A DNA stretch of 64,000 bases, taken from the NCBI RefSeq assembly GCF_021026345.1, contig NZ_JAJNCZ010000004.1, forward strand, positions 1 to 64,000, in the 5' to 3' direction. Within the stretch, counting starts at the first letter, position 1; the number at the start of each line of letters is the position of its first letter. Under the pieces are notes generated by a model, which did no database searches, was not told the origin of the DNA, and saw only the letters and a list, made by a program, of their open reading frames with translations. Below, one piece after another: positions 24,943 to 33,263 of this stretch. A program made the position numbers and the translations under genes. This DNA comes from Rhizobium sp. GN54 (GTDB taxonomy: Bacteria > Pseudomonadota > Alphaproteobacteria > Rhizobiales > Rhizobiaceae).

Positions 24943-26159
24943 TTGCCCGCACCGTGCACGAGCGGATGGTCGAGGGCGGTCATGATTCCGCGAAGTTCGG
25001 CCAGCCCTTTCAGGCGCCCGATGGCCGGGTAGCCGGGTTGCGCCTTCCGCTTCAGGTCGTCGAGGATGTCCTGCCCGTGGTCGGGACGCATCGGAATCTG
25101 CCAGTCGGCCCGGCCTGCGGCCTTGCGCGCGCGCTCCTCGGCGAGGATCGCGTCGATCATCGCCACCATGTCCGTACCGCCTTCCAGATGGCCGGCCTCA
25201 TAGAACGATCCGCCGAAATGCGGGGTTTCGAGGTGGACATTGCGTAGGTGCAGGAAGTGCACGCGGCTGCCCAGCCGCTTCATCATGCCGGGCAGGTCGT
25301 TGTCACGGCGCGTGCCGAGCGAACCGGTACAAAGCGTGATCCCATTTGCCGGCAGGTCGACCGCCTCCATGACGCGGCGATAATCCGCCTCGGTCGACAT
25401 GACGCGCGGCAGGCCGAGGAGCGGGAACGGCGGATCGTCCGGATGGCAGCAGAGCCGCACGCCGAGTTCCTGCGCGAGCGGCGCGACTTCGGAAAGGAAG
25501 TCGACCAGATGCGTGCGAAGGCTTTCCGCGCTGATGGAATCGTATTCCGCAAGGTGGGCCCGCACGTCCTCAAGCGTGAAGGATTCGGCCGCGCCCGGCA
25601 GGCCGAAGACGACATTGCCGGCAAGCTCACGACGGCGGTCGTCGTCCATGTCGGCGAAACGCTGCGCTGCCTCTGCCACGACGAAATCGGGGAAACTCTC
25701 CGCAGCGCCGGGCCGGGCCAGGATATGGATGTCGAAGGCGGCGAAATCGACCACGTCGAAACGCATGCAGGTGGCGCCCGACGGCAGGCGATAGGCGAGA
25801 TCGGTCCGCGTCCAGTCGAGGACCGGCATGAAATTGTAGCAGATGACCTCGACCCCGGCGCGGGAGAGGTTCGTCATGCTTTCCTTCCAGGCGGCGATAT
25901 GCGCCTTCCAGTTGCCTTTCTGCTTCTTGATGTCCTCCGATACGGGAAGGCTTTCCACCACTTCCCAGGCAAGGCCCGAGGGCGCCCCGTCCGTCATCGA
26001 TCCGATGACGCGCTGGCGCTCGGCGATCTCCCCGGGTGCCCAGGCCGAACCGGTGGGCACGTGGTGGAGCGCGGAGACGACCCCCTCGACGCCCGCCTGC
26101 AGCATGTCGTCGATCGAGACGAGGTCCTTCGGACCAAACCACCGCCACGTCTGGCGCAT
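24939..26159 (-). CDS. uxuA: Mannonate dehydratase
   Basis: This 406-residue UxuA-family TIM-barrel enzyme dehydrates D-mannonate to 2-keto-3-deoxygluconate. Typical segments are MRQTWRWFGPKDLVSIDDMLQAGVEG, GVEVICYNFMPVLDWTRTDL, LGVRLCCHPDDPPFPLLGLPRVMS, GITLCTGSLGTRRDN, VHFLHLRNVH and the C-terminal MRPDHGQDI, which include the Cys/His/Asp metal ligands. The ATG at 26159 has AAGGGG about 6 bases upstream. With uxuB it forms a two-gene operon. It starts 63 bases downstream of the operator-like CTTGCATACTAG. Confidence 0.94.
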   Translation of the reverse strand: MRQTWRWFGPKDLVSIDDMLQAGVEGVVSALHHVPTGSAWAPGEIAERQRVIGSMTDGAPSGLAWEVVESLPVSEDIKKQKGNWKAHIAAWKESMTNLSRAGVEVICYNFMPVLDWTRTDLAYRLPSGATCMRFDVVDFAAFDIHILARPGAAESFPDFVVAEAAQRFADMDDDRRRELAGNVVFGLPGAAESFTLEDVRAHLAEYDSISAESLRTHLVDFLSEVAPLAQELGVRLCCHPDDPPFPLLGLPRVMSTEADYRRVMEAVDLPANGITLCTGSLGTRRDNDLPGMMKRLGSRVHFLHLRNVHLETPHFGGSFYEAGHLEGGTDMVAMIDAILAEERARKAAGRADWQIPMRPDHGQDILDDLKRKAQPGYPAIGRLKGLAELRGIMTALDHPLVHGAGK

Positions 26160-26211
26160 ATCATTCCCCTTTTAGGCCGCTTGAAACATGCCAGAGCTAA
26201 CACTTAGTAGA

Positions 26212-26223
26212 CTAGTATGCAAG
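26212..26223 (-). promoter_or_regulatory. Probable GntR operator in the uxuA promoter
   Basis: On the minus strand this reads CTTGCATACTAG and overlaps a possible -10 (CATACT). It is the near-identical partner of the 19654-19665 site. The 5' end of the motif lies about 64 bases from the uxuA ATG, against 63 bases for the binding-protein ATG. The wider region has CACTT...AAGTG ends (26201-26225). Confidence 0.55.
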
Positions 26224-26359
26224 TGTTGGCGTATCCCTGGACCTCCGTCCGGCAGCAAGGCGCGGCGACGACACGCCAGCGATCAGCGCGCATTGCAGGA
26301 ATGGCTCGCCGACCGCCTGATCGTGCGTGCTCAGGAGGGGGAGGTGCGACCGATCTCGT

Positions 26360-27061
26360 CTATTCGAACAGATCCGGATTGTCCGCCTCTATCTGCGGCA
26401 GGTCGGCCAGAATGCCGTTCAGGTGGCTTCGCATGGCGCGGGCCGATCCGTCGCCATCCTTCGCATCGATGGCGGCGATGATGGCCTCGTGCTCCCCGAT
26501 CAGCCGCATCATCGAATCCGGGTGGCGTAGCTGAAGATTGCAGACCCGGTCCATGTGCGCCTTGATGTCGGCGACGGCGTTCCAGGCGAGGCTGCAGCCG
26601 GCGCCCGCGGCGATCGCAATGTGGAACTGCTCGTCCTCGCGGCGGAAGGCATTGTGGTCGTCGGCTTCCATCGCCAGTTTCTGCCGGGCAAGGATCGTGT
26701 CGATCCGACGCCGCGTCCATGCATCGAAATTCTCGCTGGCCCGGCGCGCGACTGCGACCTCGAGCGCCTCGCGCACGAAGCGGGCTTCCATCATGTGCCG
26801 CGCCGAGATGCGGACCACGACCGTTCCCCGGTTCGGGCGGATCTCGACCAGCCTGGACTTGCCGAGCGCGATCAGCGCCTCTCGCACCGGCTGGCGCGAG
26901 ACGCCCATCCGTGTCGCGATCTCCTGCTCGGAGAGGCGGGTGCCCGGGGCGAGCTCGAGCCGGATGATCATCTCGCGCAGGTCGCGCTCCACCTGCGCGG
27001 CTGCCGTCCCGCCGGTTTCCATCTTCAGGGATTCGAGGTTCATATCTTTCGCTGCCGCCAT
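26360..27061 (-). CDS. GntR-family regulator, FCD (FadR) type
   Basis: This 233-residue regulator has a winged helix (LSEQEIATRMGVSRQPVREALIALGKSRLVEIRPNRGTVVV) and an FCD ligand domain (ARFVREALEVAVARR; NAFRREDEQFHIAIAAGAG; GEHEAIIAAIDAKDGDGSARAMRSHL). It is divergent from the aldehyde dehydrogenase/ABC/kdu operon and upstream of uxuA on the same strand, so it could control either or both. The ATG at 27061 has only a weak ribosome binding site; MNLESL at 27043 is an alternative start. Confidence 0.88.
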   Translation of the reverse strand: MAAAKDMNLESLKMETGGTAAAQVERDLREMIIRLELAPGTRLSEQEIATRMGVSRQPVREALIALGKSRLVEIRPNRGTVVVRISARHMMEARFVREALEVAVARRASENFDAWTRRRIDTILARQKLAMEADDHNAFRREDEQFHIAIAAGAGCSLAWNAVADIKAHMDRVCNLQLRHPDSMMRLIGEHEAIIAAIDAKDGDGSARAMRSHLNGILADLPQIEADNPDLFE

Positions 27062-27064
27062 GCG

Positions 27065-27101
27065 TTGACATCCATTTCAAACCACCATACAGTACCATAC
27101 A
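27065..27101 (+). promoter_or_regulatory. Promoter with direct-repeat operator for the uronate operon
   Basis: TTGACA (27065-27070), a 17-base spacer, then TACAGT (27088-27093) form a credible sigma-70 promoter. ACCATACA occurs twice (27084-27091 and 27094-27101) at a 10-base period, one helical turn, overlapping the -10. This is a likely binding site for the divergent GntR, giving repression without inducer. Confidence 0.55.
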
Positions 27102-27185
27102 ACTCAAGTGCAACATAAATCCGGTCCCTCGAAGACCGGACGAACGAGGAGGGGTCGGCGCATTGCGCCCGGCCTGGGAGAGATA

Positions 27186-28706
27186 TTGCTGACGAATTTC
27201 ATTGCACCCGATACCCGTGATCCGCGGCTCAATACTAAAGCGCGCTATCAGATGCTTGTCGATGGCAAGTCCGTCGATGCGGCATCGGGCAAGACGATCG
27301 ACCGCGTCAGCCCCGGTCACGCCGGCGTGGTCGTCGGCACATGGCCGGATGCTTCCGCCGATGATGTGAGGAAGGCGATCGCCGCGGCCCGCCGTGCCTT
27401 CGACACCGGCCCGTGGCCGCGCATGTCGGGCGCCGAGCGCTCCCGCCTGATGTTCAAGGTCGCCGATCTCATCCTCGAACGGCAGGACGAACTGGCCCTG
27501 ATCGAGAGCCTCGAGGTCGGCAAGCCGATCGCGCAGGCCCGCGGCGAGATCGGATTCTGCGCCGATCTCTGGGCCTATGCGGCGGGACAGGCCCGTGCGC
27601 TGGAGGGCCAGAGCCACAACAATATCGGCGACGACAGGATCGGTCTCGTCCTGCGCGAGCCGGTCGGCGTCGTCGGCATCATAACGCCTTGGAACTTTCC
27701 CTTCATCATCGCCTCGGAGCGCGTGCCGTGGGCGATCGGCGCCGGCTGCACGGTCGTGCTGAAGCCCTCGGAATTCACCTCCGGCACCTCGATCCGCATG
27801 GCGGAACTGGCGCGCGAGGCGGGTATCCCCGATGGCGTCTTCAACGTCGTCACCGGCTACGGCGATCCAGCCGGCCAGGTGCTGGCGGAGGATCCCGGCA
27901 CCGACATGGTGGCCTTCACCGGTTCCGTCCGCGTCGGCACCAGGCTCGGCGAGATCGCGGCCCGCACCGTCAAGCGCGTCGGCCTGGAACTCGGCGGCAA
28001 GGGGCCGCAGATCGTCTTCGCCGATGCCGATCTCGACGCGGCGGCGGACGGCATTGCCTACGGGGTCTATCACAATGCCGGCCAGTGCTGCATTTCCGGC
28101 AGCCGGCTGCTGGTCGAGGAGGGCATCCGCGATGCGCTGATGGAGCGCGTGCTGGAGATCTCCAGAAAGGTCACCTTCGGCGATCCGCTGAACGAGCGCA
28201 CGAAGATCGGTGCGATGATTTCCGAGGCCCATACCGAAAAGGTGCATTCCTATGTGGAGGCGGGGCTGGAGGCGGGCGCGCGGCTGCTGCTCGGCGGCGA
28301 GCGGGTCGGTCGCGATACCGGGCTGTACTACGCGCCGACGGTGTTTGCCGGCGTGACCCCGGACATGGCGATCGCCAGGGAGGAGATCTTCGGGCCGGTC
28401 TTGTCGACGCTGACCTTCAGGACTGCGGACGAGGCGGTGGCGCTCGCAAATGCTTCGGAGTTCGGCCTGTCCGCCTGCGTCTGGTCCACCAATCTCGAAA
28501 ACGCGCTGCAGAGCATCCGCCGCATCCGCGCCGGCCGCTGCTGGGTCAACAGCGTTATCGACGGCACGCCGGAACTGCCGATCGGCGGCTACAAGAAGAG
28601 CGGCCTCGGCCGCGAACTCGGCCGCTACGGCTTCGACGAATACTCGCAGTTCAAGGGAATCCACGTGACCCTCGGGCGCCCTGCGCCCTGGTTCGGAACC
28701 GCCTGA
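27186..28706 (+). CDS. Aldehyde dehydrogenase family protein
   Basis: This is an NAD(P)-dependent aldehyde dehydrogenase of about 506 residues. It carries the cofactor segment GIITPWNFPF, ALDH glutamate LELGGKGP, catalytic cysteine in NAGQCCISGSRL, EEIFGPVLS and GGYKKSGLGRELG near the end. The TTG at 27186 was chosen for a GGAG 5 bases upstream; an ATG at 27108 gives a longer, untypical N-terminus, and ATG 27249 lacks a ribosome binding site. It heads the operon with the sugar transporter and kduI/kduD/kdgF, so a sugar- or uronate-derived aldehyde (for example a semialdehyde or an uronic aldehyde) is likely. The precise substrate is unknown. Confidence 0.9.
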   Translation: MLTNFIAPDTRDPRLNTKARYQMLVDGKSVDAASGKTIDRVSPGHAGVVVGTWPDASADDVRKAIAAARRAFDTGPWPRMSGAERSRLMFKVADLILERQDELALIESLEVGKPIAQARGEIGFCADLWAYAAGQARALEGQSHNNIGDDRIGLVLREPVGVVGIITPWNFPFIIASERVPWAIGAGCTVVLKPSEFTSGTSIRMAELAREAGIPDGVFNVVTGYGDPAGQVLAEDPGTDMVAFTGSVRVGTRLGEIAARTVKRVGLELGGKGPQIVFADADLDAAADGIAYGVYHNAGQCCISGSRLLVEEGIRDALMERVLEISRKVTFGDPLNERTKIGAMISEAHTEKVHSYVEAGLEAGARLLLGGERVGRDTGLYYAPTVFAGVTPDMAIAREEIFGPVLSTLTFRTADEAVALANASEFGLSACVWSTNLENALQSIRRIRAGRCWVNSVIDGTPELPIGGYKKSGLGRELGRYGFDEYSQFKGIHVTLGRPAPWFGTA

Positions 28707-28725
28707 CAGCGAAAGTTCAGGATGT

Positions 28726-28803
28726 CCGCCTTTGGAGGAAGGCGGAGGTCCGGGAGGAAAATCTCGGCTGGCGTGATCTTTGGTCGGAGCCCGCCAGCCG
28801 AGA
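28726..28803 (+). other. Two consecutive hairpins between ALDH and binding-protein genes
   Basis: The first stem is CCGCCTT/AAGGCGG (28726-28745, 6-base loop). The second is a perfect 12-base stem TCTCGGCTGGCG/CGCCAGCCGAGA (28762-28773 with 28792-28803, 18-base loop). They fill most of the 145-base gap. They may terminate, process or stabilise mRNA ahead of the highly expressed binding-protein gene, whose ribosome binding site (GGGAGG) lies after them. Confidence 0.5.
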
Positions 28804-28851
28804 CTTGGGTCTTGCGACCCTGCATTGCACATCCAAAGGGAGGATACGCAA

Positions 28852-29802
28852 ATGAAACTGACCAGGTTGAGAACCGCGGCGCTCGCCGCGGGCCTTACCG
28901 TCATGCTGGCATCCACGGCGCTGGCCGCGGACGTCAAGGCCACGATGATCATCTACCTCGATCCGAGTGTCCAGTTCTTTAATCCGGTGGTGAAGGGTGC
29001 ACAAGACGCCGCCGCCCAGTTCGGCGTCGATCTCGACGTGCAGTACGCCAACAACGATCCGGTCCGGCAGAACGATCTGATCGAGAGCGCGACCGCCGCC
29101 GGCGTTGACGGCATCGCCGTCGCCATCTCCAGTTCGGACGCCTTCGACCAGAGCATCTGCTCTGCGGTCGAGGCCGGCATCATCGTCATCGGTTTCAACA
29201 ATGACGATCTGGAAGGTGCCAAGGGCAACTGCCGCCAGGCCTATGTCGGTATGGACGAGTTCGCCTCGGGCTATGAACTCGGCAACCGCATGATCAAGGA
29301 ATTCGGCCTGAAGGAAGGCGACGTGGTGTTCAATCCGCGCGAGATCCCCGAGGCGAGCTTCGCGGTCGCCCGCGGCGGCGGCATCGAGAAGGCCATGACC
29401 GAGAACGGCATCAAGGTGGAAACGGTGCGGGCCGGGCTCGACCCGGCGGAAGCCCAGAATATCATCGCCCAGTTCCTGGTCGCCAATCCGGGCGTCAAGG
29501 CCCTGTTCGGGACCGGCTCGGTCACCTCGACCGTCGGCGCCAACGCCATCAAGGACGCCGGCGTCGACATTCCCTTCGGCGGATTCGACCTCGCCGTCGA
29601 GATCGTCAATGCGGTCGAGTCCGGGGCGATGTTCGCGACCATGGACCAGCAGCCCTACCTGCAGGGCTACTACCCGATCGCCCAGATCGCGCTTGCGAAG
29701 AAATACGGGCTGACCCCGACCGATGTCGACACCGGGCAGGGCGCCTTCCTCGACAAGTCGCGCATCGGTTCGGTGAAGCCGCTGATCGGCAGCTTCCGCT
29801 AG
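28852..29802 (+). CDS. Sugar ABC transporter substrate-binding protein (CUT2, RbsB/FrcB-like)
   Basis: This 316-residue periplasmic protein has a signal peptide to about residue 25 (LAAGLTVMLASTALAA) and a type I sugar-binding fold (FFNPVVKGAQDAAAQFGVDLDV; GVDGIAVAISSSDAF; FGGFDLAVEIVNAVESG; MDQQPYLQGYY). The start at 28852 has a strong GGGAGG 7 bases upstream. With the permease and single-domain ATPase it forms a B-C-A ordered transporter like the rhizobial fructose system. The kdu genes downstream suggest an (unsaturated) uronate or oligouronide ligand. Confidence 0.92.
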   Translation: MKLTRLRTAALAAGLTVMLASTALAADVKATMIIYLDPSVQFFNPVVKGAQDAAAQFGVDLDVQYANNDPVRQNDLIESATAAGVDGIAVAISSSDAFDQSICSAVEAGIIVIGFNNDDLEGAKGNCRQAYVGMDEFASGYELGNRMIKEFGLKEGDVVFNPREIPEASFAVARGGGIEKAMTENGIKVETVRAGLDPAEAQNIIAQFLVANPGVKALFGTGSVTSTVGANAIKDAGVDIPFGGFDLAVEIVNAVESGAMFATMDQQPYLQGYYPIAQIALAKKYGLTPTDVDTGQGAFLDKSRIGSVKPLIGSFR

Positions 29803-29813
29803 CCACCTTCGAA

Positions 29814-29845
29814 GGGGGGCCGTCCGCCAGTCCGGCCGGCTCCCC
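29814..29845 (+). terminator. Intercistronic hairpin after binding-protein gene
   Basis: The stem GGGGGGCCG (29814-29822) pairs with CGGCTCCCC (29837-29845) with one G-T wobble and a 14-base loop, followed by GTTCTC. It lies between the binding-protein stop and the permease start. Confidence 0.5.
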
Positions 29846-29871
29846 GTTCTCAAACGATCGAGTGCCAGACC

Positions 29872-30891
29872 GTGACACCCATTCTCGCAGAAAGTGCCGC
29901 GCCACGTTCGCGGACCCGGAGACAATCGTTCCTCGGGCAGATCGTCGCCATGCCGGCGGGGGCGATCTTTCTCGTCTTCGCCAGCCTGCAGATCGTCTGC
30001 ATCGTCGGCGCGCTGCTCTATCCGGACGAATTCCGGTATCTCTCGCCGCAGAACCTGACGATCCTGATGAAGGCCATCCCGGTGCTCGGATGCCTTGCGC
30101 TCGGCGCAGGTGTCCTGATGATCGCCGGCGAATTCGACCTGTCCATCGGTTCCGTCTACACCTTCACCGCCATCCTGATGGCCTCGCTCGTCGAGGCCGG
30201 GCTGAGCGCCTTCATCGCAGCCCCCCTCGGCATCCTGGCCGGCCTGATGATCGGCATGCTGAACGGGCAGATCACCCTGCGCTTCGGCCTGCCGTCCTTC
30301 ATCGTCACCCTGGGCGGCCTGTTGTTCTGGCGCGGCGCGGTGCTGCTCTATAACGGCGCGGTCCAAGTGCGCTTCGATCCGGAGCCCGCCTTCTCCAGCC
30401 TGTTCGCCGGCAGCCTGTTCGGCATCAACGCCGCCTTCATCTGGATCATCCTCTTCGTCGTCGGCTTTCATTTCCTGCTGCATCGTCACCGTTTCGGCAA
30501 CCACGTCTTCGCCACCGGCGGCAACCGCGCCGCGGCCGAGGCGATCGGCATCAATACGGGCCGGGTCAAGCTTGTCGCCTTCGCCATCGCCGGCGGCATG
30601 GCAGCGATGGCGGGCATTCTCGCGACCGCCCGGGTCGGCAGCGTGCAGCCGGGGCAGGGGGCGGGCCTCGAGCTCCAGGCGATCGCCGCCTGCGTCATCG
30701 GCGGCCTGTCGCTTCGGGGCGGGCGCGGCTCGATCATCGGCATCTTCCTCGGCGTGCTGCTGATCCACACCATTACCGACGTGCTCCTGCTGTTGCGTGC
30801 GCCGGGCTTCTATCTCGACATGTTCATCGCGACGCTGATCGTGCTGGCCGCCATCTTCAACCATCTCATCGAGCGGCGGGGGCTTGCGTGA
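29872..30891 (+). CDS. Sugar ABC transporter permease (CUT2, RbsC/FrcC-like)
   Basis: This 339-residue inner-membrane protein has about 8-10 spans. Family features include GVLMIAGEFDLSIGSVYTF, GLPSFIVTLGGLLFWRG, HRFGNHVFATGGNRAAAEAIGI (the ATPase-contact loop) and CVIGGLSLRGGRGSIIG. The start is a GTG at 29872; no ATG offers a better fit. It ends one base into the ATPase start codon (TGATG). Confidence 0.92.
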   Translation: MTPILAESAAPRSRTRRQSFLGQIVAMPAGAIFLVFASLQIVCIVGALLYPDEFRYLSPQNLTILMKAIPVLGCLALGAGVLMIAGEFDLSIGSVYTFTAILMASLVEAGLSAFIAAPLGILAGLMIGMLNGQITLRFGLPSFIVTLGGLLFWRGAVLLYNGAVQVRFDPEPAFSSLFAGSLFGINAAFIWIILFVVGFHFLLHRHRFGNHVFATGGNRAAAEAIGINTGRVKLVAFAIAGGMAAMAGILATARVGSVQPGQGAGLELQAIAACVIGGLSLRGGRGSIIGIFLGVLLIHTITDVLLLLRAPGFYLDMFIATLIVLAAIFNHLIERRGLA

Positions 30892-31628
30892 TGTCCAGGG
30901 CCAATCTCCTCGAACTGCACAACATCTCGAAAAGCTTCGGCGCGCTGACGGCGCTGAGAAATCTCAGCTTCCACGTCGAGGAAGGCGAAGTGGTGGGCCT
31001 GCTCGGCGACAACGGCGCCGGCAAGTCGACCACGGTCAACCTGATCTCCGGCATTCACAAGCCCACGAGCGGCCATCTGAGCGTCGACGGGCGTAAGACC
31101 ACCTTCACCTGCCGGTCGGATTCCGCCGAGGCCGGCATCGAGACGATCTACCAGCACACCGCACTGGTGGATTCCCTGTCCATCACCCGCAACATCTTCA
31201 TGGGACGCGAACTGACGGACCGCTTCGGCTTCCTGCGGCAGCGGGAAATGCGCGAGATCGCCATGGAGGTGCTGCAGAACGCCGTCCATATCTCGGGCAT
31301 CGACAGCCCGGATACCCTCGTCGGCAACCTCTCGGGCGGCCAGAAGCAGGCCGTCGCCATCGCCCGCGCGGTCTATTTCAAGAAGCGCGTGCTGCTTCTC
31401 GACGAGCCGACCTCCGCGCTCTCGGTGCGCGAAACCGAGGCGCTCCTGAACCAGGTCCTGAAGCTCAAGGGCGAGAACGTGTCCAGCGTGCTCGTCACCC
31501 ACAACCTCTACCACGCCTACCAGGTGTGCGACCGATTCGTGATCATGAGCCACGGCACCAAGGTGTTCGACGTGCAGAAGGCCGACACCACGATCAGCCA
31601 GCTGACCGAATATGTCGTGCTGACCTGA
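30891..31628 (+). CDS. Sugar ABC transporter ATP-binding protein, single-domain (FrcA-like)
   Basis: This ATPase of about 245 residues has one nucleotide-binding domain, where many CUT2 systems have a tandem of about 500 residues. Motifs are Walker A GDNGAGKSTT, signature LSGGQKQAVAIARA, Walker B VLLLDEPTSAL and the H-loop LVTHNLYHAYQ. Single-domain CUT2 ATPases are known from rhizobial fructose transporters, so this is a normal variant and not a truncation. I used the ATG at 30891 (TGATG junction); a GTG at 30888 is equally possible. Confidence 0.92.
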   Translation: MSRANLLELHNISKSFGALTALRNLSFHVEEGEVVGLLGDNGAGKSTTVNLISGIHKPTSGHLSVDGRKTTFTCRSDSAEAGIETIYQHTALVDSLSITRNIFMGRELTDRFGFLRQREMREIAMEVLQNAVHISGIDSPDTLVGNLSGGQKQAVAIARAVYFKKRVLLLDEPTSALSVRETEALLNQVLKLKGENVSSVLVTHNLYHAYQVCDRFVIMSHGTKVFDVQKADTTISQLTEYVVLT

Positions 31629-31658
31629 CGCCACTCCTGAAGACAAGAGGCAAGTATT

Positions 31659-32501
31659 GTGACCATTACCGTGAAGACACGCCAGGCCGTCGGGCCGGAA
31701 GACGCCGCACGGCGCGACACGCAGGGACTGCGCGACGGCTTCGTGATCGAGGACGTGTTCCGGCCGGGCGAAATCTGCCTGACCTACAGCCACCTCGACC
31801 GGATGATCGTCGGCGGCGCGTCACCGGTTTCCGGATGGCTGACGCTCGATCATGTCGCCGAGACCGGGACCGAGCATTTCCTCGATCGCCGCGAGGCGGC
31901 CATCGTCAATATCGGCGGTCGCGGAACGGTAAGCGTCGGCGGCACGAAGCATGTCCTCGATACCCGCGAGGCGCTCTATGTCGGGTTGGGCGCGGGGGCG
32001 CTGGAGTTTGCTAGCGAGGATGCCGGCACGCCGGCGCTCTTCTACCTGCTGAGCGCGCCGGCGCACCGACCCTGCCCGACCGTGCTGATCACGCGAGACA
32101 TGGCGAAGAAGGTCAGCCTCGGCTCGGCGGAGGAATCCAATGCCCGCACGATCAACCAGTATGTGCATCCGGACGTCTGCGAGAGCTGCCAGTTGCTCGT
32201 CGGCCTGACGATGTTCGAGCCGGGATCGGTCTGGAACACCATGCCGGCGCATGTGCATGACCGGCGCATGGAGGTCTATCTCTATTTCGGCATGCAGGAG
32301 ACTACGCGGATCTTTCACTTCATGGGCGAGCCGGGTGAGACGAGGCACGTCGTGCTCAAGAACCATGAGGCGGTGCTGTCGCCGGGGTGGTCGATCCACT
32401 CCGGCGCCGGCACCGGCCGCTATGCCTTCATCTGGGCGATGGCCGGCGACAATATGAGCTTCACCGACATGGACAAGGTGCCGATGGAAGCGCTGCGATG
32501 A
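31659..32501 (+). CDS. kduI: 5-dehydro-4-deoxy-D-glucuronate isomerase
   Basis: This 280-residue cupin-fold isomerase converts 5-keto-4-deoxyuronate to 2,5-diketo-3-deoxygluconate. KduI-specific stretches are FVIEDVFRPGEICLTYSHLDRMIVGGASP, EHFLDRREAAIVNIGG and KVSLGSAEESNARTINQYVHPD. The metal centre lies in MPAHVHDRRMEVYLYF and GWSIHSGAGT (His, His, Glu, His). The start is a GTG with GAGG about 8 bases upstream. It overlaps kduD by ATGA. It works downstream of pectin/alginate/glycosaminoglycan lyases, none of which is in this window. Confidence 0.95.
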   Translation: MTITVKTRQAVGPEDAARRDTQGLRDGFVIEDVFRPGEICLTYSHLDRMIVGGASPVSGWLTLDHVAETGTEHFLDRREAAIVNIGGRGTVSVGGTKHVLDTREALYVGLGAGALEFASEDAGTPALFYLLSAPAHRPCPTVLITRDMAKKVSLGSAEESNARTINQYVHPDVCESCQLLVGLTMFEPGSVWNTMPAHVHDRRMEVYLYFGMQETTRIFHFMGEPGETRHVVLKNHEAVLSPGWSIHSGAGTGRYAFIWAMAGDNMSFTDMDKVPMEALR

Positions 32502-33253
32502 GCATGTTCGATCTCGCCGGCCGCTGGGCGATCGTCACCGGGGCCAATACCGGTATCGGCCGGGCGATCGCGACCGGTCTTGCGCAGGCCGGTGCCGATA
32601 TCGTCGGCGTCGGTCGCTCGCCGATGACGGAGACCGCGGCCGATGTCGCGTCCACCGGACGACGGTTCGTTTCCGTCATGGCCGACCTGTCCGGGGCGGG
32701 CATCGGTGCGCAAGTCCTCGCAGAAGCACTTGCGGCCGGTGCGACGCCGGACATCCTCGTCAACAATGCCGGCATCATCCGCCGCGCCGACGCCATCGCG
32801 TTCACGGAGGAGGATTGGGATGCGGTGCTCGACACCAACCTGAAGTCCGTCTTCTTTCTCTGCCAGGCCTTCGCGAAGGCGGCGATCGCGGCGGAGCGGC
32901 CGGCGAAGATCATCAACATCGCCTCGCTGCTCTCCTTCCAGGGCGGAATCCGTGTGCCGTCCTATACCGCGGCCAAAAGCGGGCTTGCGGGGCTCACCAA
33001 GCTGATGGCAAACGAATGGGCGGCCAGGGGCATCAACGTCAACGCCATTGCGCCGGGCTATGTCGAGACCAACAATACCGAGGCGCTGCGTGCCGATCCG
33101 GAGCGCAACGCCGACATCCTGAAACGCATACCGGCCGGGCGCTGGGCGCGGGCGGACGATATGGTCGGCGCCGCGGTCTTCCTTGCGGCTCCCGCATCCG
33201 ATTATGTCCATGGCGCCATCCTGCCGGTCGACGGCGGCTGGCTCGCCCGATGA
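32498..33253 (+). CDS. kduD: 2-dehydro-3-deoxy-D-gluconate 5-dehydrogenase (SDR)
   Basis: This 251-residue short-chain dehydrogenase has a cofactor motif TGANTGIGRA (about 14-23), NNAG (about 87-90), the catalytic serine in IASLLSFQGG and YTAAK, with the KduD-typical RVPSYTAAKSGLAGLTKLMANEWA and ending DGGWLAR. It reduces 2,5-diketo-3-deoxygluconate to 2-keto-3-deoxygluconate, the same compound UxuA makes. The start at 32498 sits on the kduI stop codon. Confidence 0.93.
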   Translation: MSMFDLAGRWAIVTGANTGIGRAIATGLAQAGADIVGVGRSPMTETAADVASTGRRFVSVMADLSGAGIGAQVLAEALAAGATPDILVNNAGIIRRADAIAFTEEDWDAVLDTNLKSVFFLCQAFAKAAIAAERPAKIINIASLLSFQGGIRVPSYTAAKSGLAGLTKLMANEWAARGINVNAIAPGYVETNNTEALRADPERNADILKRIPAGRWARADDMVGAAVFLAAPASDYVHGAILPVDGGWLAR

Positions 33254-33263
33254 GAGAACCGAA

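Noticed and set aside
26331-28952. An 873-codon open frame on the minus strand
   Set aside because: It is antisense to the aldehyde dehydrogenase and out of frame with the GntR gene; there is no family resemblance.
28717-30864. A 715-codon open frame on the minus strand
   Set aside because: It is antisense to the CUT2 binding protein and permease, which have clear domains and start sites.
30891-31628. Truncated CUT2 ATPase missing its second half
   Set aside because: Single-domain ATPases of this length are normal in rhizobial fructose-type systems and all motifs are intact.
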